Assembly: GCF_934191625.1 (NCBI RefSeq) | Contig: NZ_CAKPUG010000005.1 | Coordinates: forward strand, 62,001-126,000 | Length of the DNA: 64,000 bases | Direction of reading: 5' to 3' | Source: an uncultured Lactococcus sp. | Lineage (GTDB): Bacteria; Bacillota; Bacilli; Lactobacillales; Streptococcaceae | In this document: positions 8,892 to 21,463 of the stretch, piece by piece | Layout: each line of letters starts with the position of its first letter | Position numbering within the stretch: position 1 is the stretch's first letter | Position numbers and translations under genes: made by a program | Notes under the pieces: generated by a model | Databases searched by the model: none | What the model saw: only the letters and a program-made list of their open reading frames with translations | What the model was told of the DNA's origin: nothing

Positions 8892-9737
8892 GTGGAAATC
8901 AGAAAAATCCTAAATAATAATGTGGTCATAGCAATTAATAGCAGAAATGAAGAAATTATCCTTATGGGGCTCGGTATTGGATTTTCGAAAAAAACAGGAC
9001 AAGCTGTTGAAGTTGATAAAATCGAAAAGATTTTTGGACTAAAAGCTAGCTCGGATATACAGAGCTTGTCGGAGATTTTAAATGAGATACCGAGTAGTAT
9101 AATTGAGCTTTCGATGGTAACTTTAGCAGAAGTTAAAGTTAAATTTGACAAAGAAGTTTCAGATACAACACTTGTGGCTTTTGCAGATCATCTTCATGCA
9201 GCGCTTCTGCGGTCCGAAGAAAATATCTCAGTAAAGAACTTTCTACTCTGGGATATTAAGCGCTTCTTTCCTGAAGAGTTTAAAATCTGTTTGAAAGCAC
9301 TGAAAAAGGTGAAGGAACAATTTGGTGTAGAACTACCAGAAGACGAAGCAGGATTTCTGACCATGCATATCGTCAATGGTACACTTGGTGCTGGCCATGA
9401 GTATGCGATGCAGCTGACCAAACTTATGGAAGAATTATTGACCACATTAAAGTATACTTTAAAAATCACCTTTGATGAACAAGATATTTACTTCCAACGC
9501 TTTATTACTCACTTAAAATTCTTTACAGAGCGGATTTTAGCAGGAAGTGCTAGAGAAGAAGAAACTGACAAGGAACTTTTTGCTCTTATTATGCGCAAGT
9601 ATCCCAATGCTTATCTTGGGACACGTAAAGTAAGCGAATTTTTAAAACAAACAAAAGATTATGAAGTATCGGAAAGCGAACAGATTTATATGACCGTACA
9701 TCTGGCACGTATCTTGGAGAAAATCCAACAAAACTAA
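8892..9737 (+). CDS. licT: BglG/LicT-family transcriptional antiterminator
   Basis: RNA-binding antiterminator for the beta-glucoside operon. The 281 residues comprise an N-terminal CAT RNA-binding domain (about 1-56, MEIRKILNNNVV) and two PTS regulation domains. PRD1 has candidate phospho-histidines in FADHLHAAL and FLTMHIVNG; PRD2 has them in RFITHLKFF and MTVHLARIL. These are targets of the EII protein (inhibitory) and HPr (activating) in the family. The start is GTG with GAGGGGTG upstream. It sits directly behind its own RAT-terminator and immediately ahead of the PTS gene it is expected to control. Confidence 0.93.
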   Translation: MEIRKILNNNVVIAINSRNEEIILMGLGIGFSKKTGQAVEVDKIEKIFGLKASSDIQSLSEILNEIPSSIIELSMVTLAEVKVKFDKEVSDTTLVAFADHLHAALLRSEENISVKNFLLWDIKRFFPEEFKICLKALKKVKEQFGVELPEDEAGFLTMHIVNGTLGAGHEYAMQLTKLMEELLTTLKYTLKITFDEQDIYFQRFITHLKFFTERILAGSAREEETDKELFALIMRKYPNAYLGTRKVSEFLKQTKDYEVSESEQIYMTVHLARILEKIQQN

Positions 9738-9752
9738 ATTTTGGTAACAAAT

Positions 9753-14632
<4,880 letters not shown>

Positions 14633-14635
14633 AAT

Positions 14636-14662
14636 AAAAAAACCACATCAAGTGGTTTTTTT
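14636..14662. terminator. bidirectional terminator between bgl operon and hydrolase
   Basis: An A run then ACCAC, loop ATCAA, GTGGT and a T run. It can serve the operon on the plus strand and the convergent gene, whose stop codon lies within it. Confidence 0.85.
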
Positions 14663-15379
14663 ATTAAGGTATTTATTAATAGGAGTTTTATAGCTATCTT
14701 CTAGAAAATGACGAATGATCCGACTAAAATTTGTGGGTCGAAAATAGAAACTCAGATGACTCCCCCAAGGGATAATAAAAAAATGACTGTTAGGAATGTG
14801 CCTCGCAATATCATGAGCATGGGCGGTCTTAACCACGTCAAATTGGCCATTGATGACAAGTGTGGGGGCTGTAATGTTTTCTAGTTCATCCATATTTAGG
14901 AGCACATCTTCTAAAAGAAGTTGCAAGGCCGGCGAAGGCCGGCGCAGTAACTGTGCACAAAGGTTGAGTGATTTTACTGTGAAGCGTACCAAGCTATAAA
15001 GTCCAGCGTAGGTGGAATTACCAGCATTAAGGATTAAACGATGGATAAGTGTTGGATGCTTGCTGGCTAGAAGCATTGCAATATTTGCGCCATCACTGAA
15101 GCCAAGTAGATTAATAGACTGTAAATCTTCAGCTTGCATCACTTCAAGTACATCCTGCACTAAGCGATTAAAGCTAAGTTTTTTTCCATGAAAAAGACTT
15201 TTGCCATGTCCGCGTGTATCAATAGAAATGCAAGTATAGTTTTCTTTTAGTCTTTTGATAAGTCGCTTAAAGATATTACTATTTTGTGAGTTGCCGTGTA
15301 GGAGTAAAAGTACAGGTCCTTTACCTTCAACTTTATAGTAAATTTTCACGTTATCACTTGTAATAATATATTTTTCCAT
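14648..15379 (-). CDS. alpha/beta-fold hydrolase
   Basis: A cytoplasmic alpha/beta hydrolase of unknown substrate, 243 residues. It has the oxyanion-hole motif LLLLHGNSQNS, the nucleophile elbow GFSDGAN (serine), the acid-containing strand VINGQFDVV and the catalytic histidine in PWGSHLSFYF. A longer frame reaches 15466, but ATG 15379 begins MEKYIITSDNVKIYYK, the usual start of the fold, and has AAGGA 8 nt upstream. It is a single gene, convergent with the bgl operon and divergent from the wall hydrolase gene. Confidence 0.8.
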   Translation of the reverse strand: MEKYIITSDNVKIYYKVEGKGPVLLLLHGNSQNSNIFKRLIKRLKENYTCISIDTRGHGKSLFHGKKLSFNRLVQDVLEVMQAEDLQSINLLGFSDGANIAMLLASKHPTLIHRLILNAGNSTYAGLYSLVRFTVKSLNLCAQLLRRPSPALQLLLEDVLLNMDELENITAPTLVINGQFDVVKTAHAHDIARHIPNSHFFIIPWGSHLSFYFRPTNFSRIIRHFLEDSYKTPINKYLNKKTT

Positions 15380-15471
15380 GATTTTGTCCTTGATGTTAGT
15401 ATAGCAAATTATCCGTGAAAATAGGAGGTGTAAAACAAATGAAACAACTGTAAAATAGTCGCTCATATTGG

Positions 15472-15500
15472 TTGAGCTAAATAATAATTTTTGTTAGAAT
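15472..15500 (+). promoter_or_regulatory. promoter of the wall hydrolase gene
   Basis: TTGAGC (15472-15477), 17-bp spacer, TAGAAT (15495-15500) with an upstream TGT extended element. Confidence 0.65.
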
Positions 15501-15576
15501 AAAGTAACTAATCCATTTATTAAAAAAAGATTATAAAACCAAGTTTTTGATTGTTTTTGAGGAGATAAAATTAATA

Positions 15577-17142
15577 ATGACGGAAAAAAAATACAAGCAT
15601 ATGAAGGTAAAGGAGCGTAAAGCCTTGCCTCAACTAACTCTCAGTGCAGCGACAGTATTGGGCGTCGCTGCTTTTGGTGCGAGTGTTCATGCCGATAGCT
15701 TAACAACTCCTTCAGCAGAGATGAAGGAAGTGGTTAATTTGGTCGGTGTAACTTCAAGTTTGGAAAAAACCGAAATAGGGAATGAAGGCCAACTGGTTGA
15801 TAATAGTACTTCCGGAACTCCAGATGAAACCACAGATCCAGAAGGTCCCACAGATCCAGAAGGTCCCACGGATCCAGAAGGTCCCACAGATCCAGAAGGT
15901 CCCACAGATCCAGAAGGTCCCACAGATCCAGAAGGTCCCACAGATCCAGAAGGCCCTACGGATCCAGAGAAGCCTGTAACACCAGAAAAACCCAAACCAG
16001 ACAAGCCAAAACCAGAAAAACCAAAGCCAACAACACCAAAACCAAAACCTTCAACTCCAAAACCTAGTACGCCCGCACCTGCACCTGCTCCGTCAGCACC
16101 GAACTATAATTATGTGGCCCCCGTCTATTCAGGAGCAAATTATACAGCACAGGATGCGGCAACGACTTATAAGCAGGCAAATACAGATGGTGATTTGAAA
16201 TTTAATAAAACAAACATTGCTGTCCCACCTTTGACAAAAATTAATAATACGACAGTTGAGGACTTTATTAAAAGTATTGCACCTCGAATTTCACAACTTG
16301 CAGGGCAAAATAATCTCTATGCTTCACTAATTATTGCCCAAGCCATTCTTGAGTCTGGTTATGGTAACAGTAATGTTGCGTCTATTTACCATAATTTATT
16401 TAATATTATTGGGGCGTTTAATGGACAGTCTGTTACAATTTCATCAGGAACTTATCGGGCTTATGATACTTTCGACCAATCGCTTGTGGACTATATTAAC
16501 TTGATGCTGCATGGAACCACTTGGAATAATAAAATTTATGCTGGGAGTTGGAAAGCAAATAGCGACAGCGTTGAAGATGCAGCACGCTCATTACAAGGTA
16601 TTTTTGCCACAGATCCAGAATATGCTGCCAAGCTAATTAAAATCATTAAAGAATACAATTTGACTCAATATGATGATGTTGAAAACCTATCTGATGAGTT
16701 TAAAAATCTTGATGCTCCGGCAAGTCCATTATTGGAAGCAATGCCGAGTGATTTGAAATTCCCCGAATATGATGGGAAGCAATATCCAGGTGCCTCCAGC
16801 TATGCTTGGGGAAATTGTACCCAATATGTGTATAACCGCATCTTCCAATTAGGTGGAAAAATTGGTCAATTTATGGGTAATGGAGGCGTATGGGGATCAA
16901 ATGCAGCCGCTCAAGGTTACTTTACGACAACTATTCCACAAGTGGGTTATGCCGTAAGTTTCCCACCTGGTGTGGCTGGAGCTTCTGCCGAGTATGGCCA
17001 CGTTGCTTTTGTGGAAAAAGTAAACAAAGATGGCTCAATCCTTGTTTCCGAAATGAACGTGAAAGGCTTAAACGTAGTGAATTATCGTACGATATCAGCA
17101 AACGATGCAAGCTTATCCACATATATTCAACCTAAAAAATAA
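15577..17142 (+). CDS. secreted peptidoglycan hydrolase (glucosaminidase plus CHAP)
   Basis: A predicted exported cell-wall hydrolase of 521 residues. A signal peptide covers about residues 1-39, with cleavage after VHA. Then come acidic TDPEGP repeats, a Pro/Lys linker, a GH73-type glucosaminidase domain (from about residue 225, AQAILESGYGNS) and a C-terminal CHAP amidase/endopeptidase domain with likely catalytic Cys414 (AWGNC) and His475 (GHVAF). ATG 15577 with GAGGAG upstream is preferred over the TTG at 15547. The two catalytic domains would cut glycan and peptide or amide bonds. It has its own promoter and terminator. A role in cell separation is inferred. Confidence 0.88.
   Translation: MTEKKYKHMKVKERKALPQLTLSAATVLGVAAFGASVHADSLTTPSAEMKEVVNLVGVTSSLEKTEIGNEGQLVDNSTSGTPDETTDPEGPTDPEGPTDPEGPTDPEGPTDPEGPTDPEGPTDPEGPTDPEKPVTPEKPKPDKPKPEKPKPTTPKPKPSTPKPSTPAPAPAPSAPNYNYVAPVYSGANYTAQDAATTYKQANTDGDLKFNKTNIAVPPLTKINNTTVEDFIKSIAPRISQLAGQNNLYASLIIAQAILESGYGNSNVASIYHNLFNIIGAFNGQSVTISSGTYRAYDTFDQSLVDYINLMLHGTTWNNKIYAGSWKANSDSVEDAARSLQGIFATDPEYAAKLIKIIKEYNLTQYDDVENLSDEFKNLDAPASPLLEAMPSDLKFPEYDGKQYPGASSYAWGNCTQYVYNRIFQLGGKIGQFMGNGGVWGSNAAAQGYFTTTIPQVGYAVSFPPGVAGASAEYGHVAFVEKVNKDGSILVSEMNVKGLNVVNYRTISANDASLSTYIQPKK
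15832..15975 (+). repeat. 18-bp tandem repeat encoding TDPEGP
   Basis: Eight in-frame 18-bp units: seven encode TDPEGP and the last TDPEKP. Units differ only at a few third positions (ACA/ACG, CCC/CCT), so the array can change length by slippage while keeping frame. Confidence 0.95.
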
Positions 17143-17169
17143 AAAAAGGTTCGTAAGAGCCTTTTTTTG
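17141..17169 (+). terminator. intrinsic terminator after the wall hydrolase gene
   Basis: An A run, GGTTC, loop GTAA, GAGCC and a T run. Confidence 0.8.
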
Positions 17170-17197
17170 TCCTTTTAAAAAAAATTAAAGAAAAAAA

Positions 17198-17213
17198 TCA
17201 GTCCAAAGACTGA
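17198..17213 (+). promoter_or_regulatory. CesR-like operator
   Basis: TCAGTC-CAAA-GACTGA is a perfect inverted repeat. It matches the lactococcal CesR consensus TCAGHCTnnAGDCTGA at all but one position. It precedes a LiaX-like/PspC operon, the expected target class of the CesSR envelope-stress system. Confidence 0.75.
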
Positions 17214-17232
17214 GATTATCCACAAGAAAGTA

Positions 17233-17241
17233 TGGGATAAT
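17233..17241 (+). promoter_or_regulatory. promoter -10 of the liaX-pspC operon
   Basis: TGG-GATAAT forms an extended -10 with 22 bp between it and the CesR-like box. No good -35 is visible, consistent with dependence on an activator. Confidence 0.55.
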
Positions 17242-17290
17242 TTAAATATAGAGATTGACATATCTCGGTTCTATAACAGGAGGAACAAAA

Positions 17291-18379
17291 ATGAATAAAA
17301 AAGATAGAATTATGGACTTGATGCGTCGGGGAATTATTACTGAAGACGAAGCATTAGAGTTGCTAGACAAATCAAATCCTATGGCTGAAGAAGGCCAAAG
17401 CGAAAATAAAGAAAAATTTAATTACACAGATACAGAAGGATTTGTTAACCACGAAGTGGACTTTATGGATTCTTTCAAAGGTATCATGGACCAAATCGTC
17501 TCAAAAGGAAAAGTGGTTTTCAAAGACGCTTCAAAAGCAATTGATGATAACATTGACTTCTCTAAAGGCTTTCCAAAAGTAAAATCAACAGTAAAAACTG
17601 TGGAAAAAGATATTGAAGGTGATTTTGATTCTATTAATTTAGACATTAAGGCAGGTAAAATTTCCGTTTATCCTGGTGAAAATGCTCATGTAAAAGCTGA
17701 ATATAGAATTTATGGCGCAGTGGACCAAGAAAAAATCGATGAATATCTGGCTGAAAAAACAAAACTTGAAGTGATTGATGGTATTTTAGAGATCACGACA
17801 TCTGATAGTTTACGCACAGCTGTGAATTTGGAACTTTACCTACCTGAAAAAGTGTATGAAACTTTTGATTTCAAGTTTGCACATGGGGATATTAAAGTTG
17901 AAAAAATAGCAGTGGATAACTTGGATATTGATCAAGTCAATGGTGAAGTTGAACTTGTGGAAACAACAAGTAAATCTATAGATGTAACCATTAAAAATGG
18001 AGAAATTAAAGTTTTAGATGGCTCAACAAATGTTTTGAAGCTGAATTCAGTCAATGGTAACATCCGAGTAACATCAGCTTTTGAAGATGGAGATGTTAAT
18101 CTGGTCAATGGAAATATTCTCTTGACACAAAATCAAGATACACCAAGAAAATTAATGGTGAAAAATGTTAACGGTGATGTGAAACTTTCTGTGCCAGAGT
18201 ATCTTGGTCTCGTTGGACATGTGCGTACAGTCTTTGGTGGCTATAAAACTCGCTTGAACTTAGACAATCCATTTGAAGCAAGTCGTAACGGTGCAGCAGT
18301 CGTTCGTACTGGCCCAGATACTTTGACCTTTGAACTCGAAACAAAATCAGGAACAATCTGGCTGAAAGATATTGACTAA
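17291..18379 (+). CDS. LiaX-like DUF4097 envelope-stress protein
   Basis: A 362-residue protein with a short N-terminal helical domain (MRRGIITEDEALELLDK, SHOCT-like), a charged linker and a C-terminal beta-repeat domain of the DUF4097/YvlB type (about 120-362, with repeated VNG, NGE and NGN turns such as VNGEVEL, KNGEIKV, VNGNIRV). This architecture matches LiaX, which senses or modulates cell-envelope antimicrobial stress in enterococci. AGGAGG precedes ATG 17291, excluding the longer frame from 17255. Two PspC genes follow, as liaX precedes PspC-type liaY. No signal peptide is seen; surface exposure is not predictable here. Confidence 0.75.
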   Translation: MNKKDRIMDLMRRGIITEDEALELLDKSNPMAEEGQSENKEKFNYTDTEGFVNHEVDFMDSFKGIMDQIVSKGKVVFKDASKAIDDNIDFSKGFPKVKSTVKTVEKDIEGDFDSINLDIKAGKISVYPGENAHVKAEYRIYGAVDQEKIDEYLAEKTKLEVIDGILEITTSDSLRTAVNLELYLPEKVYETFDFKFAHGDIKVEKIAVDNLDIDQVNGEVELVETTSKSIDVTIKNGEIKVLDGSTNVLKLNSVNGNIRVTSAFEDGDVNLVNGNILLTQNQDTPRKLMVKNVNGDVKLSVPEYLGLVGHVRTVFGGYKTRLNLDNPFEASRNGAAVVRTGPDTLTFELETKSGTIWLKDID

Positions 18380-18415
18380 TCAGAGACCCTCCAAACTTTT
18401 TAGAAAGGAAAACAT

Positions 18416-18616
18416 ATGTCTAAAAGACAACTTACAAAATCTTCAAGTAACCGTATGTTGACGGGGACCATAGCTGGTGTAGGCGAGTATTTTGGCTTAA
18501 GTCGTGATATAATTACACTAATGCGTATTTTGTATGTGTTCTTCGCTTTAGGAAGTTTTGGAACACTTGCACTTGTATATATCGTAGCGAGTTGGCTAAT
18601 ACCTAGCCCAAATTAA
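18416..18616 (+). CDS. PspC-domain membrane protein, short
   Basis: A 66-residue PspC-domain protein: basic N terminus, the SNRMLTGTIAGVGEYFG motif, and one long hydrophobic segment (about 35-62) ending in SWLIPS. AGAAAGGA precedes the ATG. It lies 36 nt after the LiaX-like gene and is paralogous to the next gene, which suggests a local duplication. PspC proteins act in envelope-stress responses at the membrane; the CesR-like box upstream of the operon fits that role. Confidence 0.85.
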   Translation: MSKRQLTKSSSNRMLTGTIAGVGEYFGLSRDIITLMRILYVFFALGSFGTLALVYIVASWLIPSPN

Positions 18617-18650
18617 TCATTCGAAGGACAACTTCTAGAAAGGAAAGAAA

Positions 18651-19010
18651 ATGTCTCAAAAACAATTAACAAAATCACCAAATAATCGAATGTTGACGGG
18701 AACAATTGCAGGTATCTGTGAATACTTTGGTTGGAATCCTGACATTATTACTTTTGTACGTATCTTGTATGTCCTCTTAGCTTTCGGAAGTTGGGGAAGT
18801 CTTATTCCTGTATATTTCATCGCTAGCTGGATTATTCCAAGCGCTGGAAGTAATGCTGGGAGACAAAACTACCGCAGAACAGATCAAGAAAACTGGACCA
18901 GTTATGCGGACCGTTGGCAAAGTAAATCTTCATCTCGCTCATCTGGCCGTAAGATGAAAGAGGCTGAACCAGTTGAAGATGAGAAAAAAGATGACTGGTC
19001 AGATTTTTAA
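18651..19010 (+). CDS. PspC-domain membrane protein with C-terminal tail
   Basis: A 119-residue paralogue of the preceding protein. It shares the PspC core (NNRMLTGTIAGICEYFG, one membrane segment, SWIIPSA) and adds a hydrophilic tail of about 50 residues rich in Ser, Arg and Lys, ending EKKDDWSDF. AGAAAGGA precedes the ATG, and it lies 34 nt after the previous gene. A shared terminator with birA closes the operon. The tail may be the effector or partner-binding part (inference). Confidence 0.85.
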   Translation: MSQKQLTKSPNNRMLTGTIAGICEYFGWNPDIITFVRILYVLLAFGSWGSLIPVYFIASWIIPSAGSNAGRQNYRRTDQENWTSYADRWQSKSSSRSSGRKMKEAEPVEDEKKDDWSDF

Positions 19011-19062
19011 AATATAGTAATTCCGAATTTCCTAAACTCCTAATAATATAAATGAACAAAAT

Positions 19063-19093
19063 AAAAATGGACGTCCATCACGTCCATTTTTTT
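19063..19093. terminator. bidirectional terminator between pspC and birA
   Basis: AAAAATGGACGT (19063-19074) pairs with ACGTCCATTTTT (from 19080). A runs and T runs on both sides allow use from both strands. Confidence 0.85.
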
Positions 19094-19827
19094 AGTGAGA
19101 TTTCACCACTCGAAAGGATTTTCATCTGACCATCTTCAAGCTGAACAATGAGTTGACCAGAGGGCGTTAAGTCTACTGCGGTACCTTTAAATAAGACTTT
19201 ATTTTCCTCAAATTCTACTGTTTTCCCAAGAATGAACGAATGAGATTTATAAATTTTAAAATAGTCCTTTTTAGAGAGACGATGGAATTCAGACCAAATA
19301 TTAGCCACAAGTTCAGAGCGTGTTATTGGAGGGGTCTCTGTAAATAATGTCCCGGCTTTCTGAGCGATTGCTTCTGGAAATGTTGAAATATGGAAGTTTA
19401 TTCCAATACCTAAGGCGACCTGCAGGCTTGTATCTGGCTGGACTTGTGCCTCTGCGAGAATACCCACAATTTTTTTATTATTGAGGTAAATATCGTTGAC
19501 CCATTTAATATCTACTTTCTTTGGGATTAGTGTTTCAATTGCCGATACAACAGCTGCAGCTGCAATAAGTGTGTAATTAGGCAGAGAGCCTAGTGATTCG
19601 GTAGGCTTTAAGAGGAGTGTCATGTAGATGCCCCCTTCTGGGCTTGCATAATATTCCCGTCCAAAACGTCCGTAAATACCAGTTTGTTTTTCAGACATAT
19701 ACAAAGTATTAGCTTGACCATCAGCTTTAGCATCTAATTGTGTTGAAATAGATTTATCAAGGATTTTAACATCTTTTAACCAAGGATTAGCATCTAAAAT
19801 AATTTTTTTATCTAAAGGATTTTCCAT
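19078..19827 (-). CDS. birA: biotin--[acetyl-CoA-carboxylase] ligase, no DNA-binding domain
   Basis: Attaches biotin to acetyl-CoA carboxylase BCCP via biotinyl-AMP. The 249 residues contain the ligase core: a degenerate biotinyl-AMP loop TGIYGRFGREYYA, the substrate-binding WVNDIYLNNKKIVGILAEA, and a small C-terminal domain. The HTH repressor domain of bifunctional BirA is missing (monofunctional class I). There is no Shine-Dalgarno before ATG 19827; the only plausible promoter -10 ends 8 nt before the ATG, suggesting a leaderless mRNA. It is divergent from metK. Confidence 0.9.
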   Translation of the reverse strand: MENPLDKKIILDANPWLKDVKILDKSISTQLDAKADGQANTLYMSEKQTGIYGRFGREYYASPEGGIYMTLLLKPTESLGSLPNYTLIAAAAVVSAIETLIPKKVDIKWVNDIYLNNKKIVGILAEAQVQPDTSLQVALGIGINFHISTFPEAIAQKAGTLFTETPPITRSELVANIWSEFHRLSKKDYFKIYKSHSFILGKTVEFEENKVLFKGTAVDLTPSGQLIVQLEDGQMKILSSGEISLKKWT

Positions 19828-19835
19828 TTAGGCAA

Positions 19836-19844
19836 AGTATATCA
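19836..19844 (-). promoter_or_regulatory. birA promoter, extended -10, probably leaderless
   Basis: Minus strand reads TGA-TATACT, then 8 nt, then ATG 19827. Transcription would begin at or within a base or two of the start codon. The -35 is poor. Confidence 0.6.
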
Positions 19845-19859
19845 AAAATTCCCTTTTTG

Positions 19860-19868
19860 TGCTAAAAT
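19860..19868 (+). promoter_or_regulatory. metK promoter, extended -10
   Basis: TGC-TAAAAT at 19860-19868 lies immediately before the riboswitch. The -35 is weak. It is only about 20 bp from the divergent birA -10. Confidence 0.6.
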
Positions 19869-19870
19869 AA

Positions 19871-19972
19871 AGGAGTTACAATTTCCGATGGCGGGAGAGC
19901 ACTCTCCAAGTGAGAAATCACTACCATTAAGCCTGTAACCGAAAAATACTTAAGAAGTAGGGGAAATAAAGA
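19871..19972 (+). ncRNA. SMK box (SAM-III) riboswitch of metK
   Basis: A translational SAM riboswitch. GTTACA (19875-19880) pairs with TGTAAC (19934-19939) in the core. The anti-Shine-Dalgarno ATTTCC (19880-19885) can pair with GGAAAT (19962-19967), which overlaps the Shine-Dalgarno AGGGG (19959-19963). An internal hairpin (GGAGAG/CTCTCC) lies near 19893-19907. SAM binding is expected to lock the SD-masking form and shut off SAM synthetase. This class is known upstream of metK in Lactobacillales. Confidence 0.88.
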
Positions 19973-21166
19973 ATGTCAGAAAAACGTCTATTCACATCAG
20001 AATCAGTTTCAGAGGGACATCCAGATAAGGTTGCTGACCAAATTTCGGATGCTATCCTCGATGCCATTGTGGCACAAGACCCAGATGCACACGTAGCTTG
20101 TGAGACCGTAGTTTACACGGGTACAGTTAATGTATTTGGAGAAATATCGACATCCGCTTATGTTGATATTGCTGGAGTGGTTCGTGAGACAATTAAAAAT
20201 ATAGGCTATACAGATAGTGAAAATGGATTCGACTACAAATCAGTCGGTGTTCACGTTTCACTTGTAGAGCAATCACCAGATATTGCTCAAGGTGTTAACG
20301 AAGCAGAAGAAGTTCGTGGTAAAGATGGGGAAATCATTGACCCACTTGATCTTATCGGTGCTGGTGACCAAGGGATGATGTTTGGTTATGCGACCAATGA
20401 AACAGAAGAATACATGCCGCTTGCCATCTCCCTTAGTCATAAACTAGTAAAGAAATTAGCAGATTTGCGTAAATCAGGTGCGATAAGCTACCTTCGCCCA
20501 GATGCTAAATCACAAGTTACGGTAGAATATGATGAAGTAGGGCAAGTTAAGCGTGTCGATACAGTGGTTATTTCAACACAACACGCAGCGGAAGCTACTA
20601 ATGAAGAAATTCGCCGAGATGTCATTGAAAAAGTAATCAAGGAAGTTATTCCGGAAAACCTTCTCGATGATGAAACAAAATACTTTATTAATCCAACAGG
20701 ACGATTTGTTATTGGTGGTCCTCAAGGGGATTCTGGGCTGACCGGCCGTAAAATAATCGTAGACACTTATGGTGGGTACGCTCCTCACGGTGGTGGCGCA
20801 TTCTCAGGTAAAGATGCGACAAAAGTTGACCGTTCTGCTTCATATGCGGCCCGCTATGTTGCTAAAAACATTGTTGCGGCAGGCTTAGCTGATAAAGCGC
20901 AGGTCCAATTGTCTTATGCTATTGGTGTAGCTACACCAACCTCTGTCAATATTGAAACCTTTGGTACTGGAAAAGTTTCTGACGATATCTTATTGGCAGC
21001 TATCCGTGAAAACTTTGATTTGCGTCCGGCTGGTATCATCGAAATGCTAGATTTGCTTCGTCCAATTTATGGACAAACAGCAGCTTATGGTCATTTCGGT
21101 CGTACAGATGTGGATCTTCCGTGGGAACGTTTAGATAAGGTTGAAAAACTTAAAGAATTACTTTAA
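19973..21166 (+). CDS. metK: S-adenosylmethionine synthetase
   Basis: Makes SAM from methionine and ATP. The 397 residues show the family motifs [17 protein letters not shown] (ATP site), [12 protein letters not shown], and the P-loop-like [16 protein letters not shown]. Length is typical. Translation is expected to be feedback-controlled by SAM through the SMK box immediately upstream. It is monocistronic, with a terminator after the stop. Confidence 0.97.
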   Translation: MSEKRLFTSESVSEGHPDKVADQISDAILDAIVAQDPDAHVACETVVYTGTVNVFGEISTSAYVDIAGVVRETIKNIGYTDSENGFDYKSVGVHVSLVEQSPDIAQGVNEAEEVRGKDGEIIDPLDLIGAGDQGMMFGYATNETEEYMPLAISLSHKLVKKLADLRKSGAISYLRPDAKSQVTVEYDEVGQVKRVDTVVISTQHAAEATNEEIRRDVIEKVIKEVIPENLLDDETKYFINPTGRFVIGGPQGDSGLTGRKIIVDTYGGYAPHGGGAFSGKDATKVDRSASYAARYVAKNIVAAGLADKAQVQLSYAIGVATPTSVNIETFGTGKVSDDILLAAIRENFDLRPAGIIEMLDLLRPIYGQTAAYGHFGRTDVDLPWERLDKVEKLKELL

Positions 21167-21171
21167 ACAAC

Positions 21172-21203
21172 AAAACTGTGTATTATGCACAGTTTTTTTA
21201 TTT
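21172..21203 (+). terminator. intrinsic terminator after metK
   Basis: AAAACTGTG (21172-21180), 7-nt loop, CACAGTTTT (21188-21196) and a T run. Confidence 0.88.
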
Positions 21204-21340
21204 TATCAAAACGCTCCAAAGGACGTCATTAAGTAGGGCCTTACGAGTTTTACTAATATTAAACATTTGTATCTTACGCTTTAGGCTATCATGCTTTTAA
21301 AATCAAAATGTTAAAAAGTTGAAAGCGGTAAAATACTTAA

Positions 21341-21369
21341 TTGAAACATATTCTAAAAAATGGTAAAAT
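21341..21369 (+). promoter_or_regulatory. rny promoter
   Basis: TTGAAA (21341-21346), 17 bp, TAAAAT (21364-21369) with TGG just before the -10. The rest of the 21204-21340 interval shows nothing recognisable. Confidence 0.75.
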
Positions 21370-21376
21370 ATAGGGA

Positions 21377-21441
21377 GTGTTTCTCTGCAAACACACATGA
21401 ATTATAATCAAGCTATCTGCCCTATTGAACCGCGATAGGGC
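21377..21441 (+). other. structured 5' leader of rny
   Basis: Two hairpins: GTGTTT with AAACAC (21377-21394), and GCCCTAT (21419-21425) with ATAGGGC (21435-21441). Neither is followed by a T run, so they are not terminators. They could influence mRNA stability or autoregulation of RNase Y (speculative). Confidence 0.5.
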
Positions 21442-21463
21442 GGGTATGAATAAAAGGAGACAA

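Noticed and set aside
14648..15466. Longer hydrolase start with a hydrophobic N-terminal extension
   Set aside because: The extra 29 residues precede a well-placed Shine-Dalgarno and the usual family start at 15379; the extension is probably untranslated leader.
15687..16004. Minus-strand frame encoding a collagen-like Gly-Pro-Ser-Gly-Ser-Val repeat
   Set aside because: It is the reverse complement of the TDPEGP repeat in the wall hydrolase gene; no Shine-Dalgarno or promoter, and the plus-strand gene is certain.
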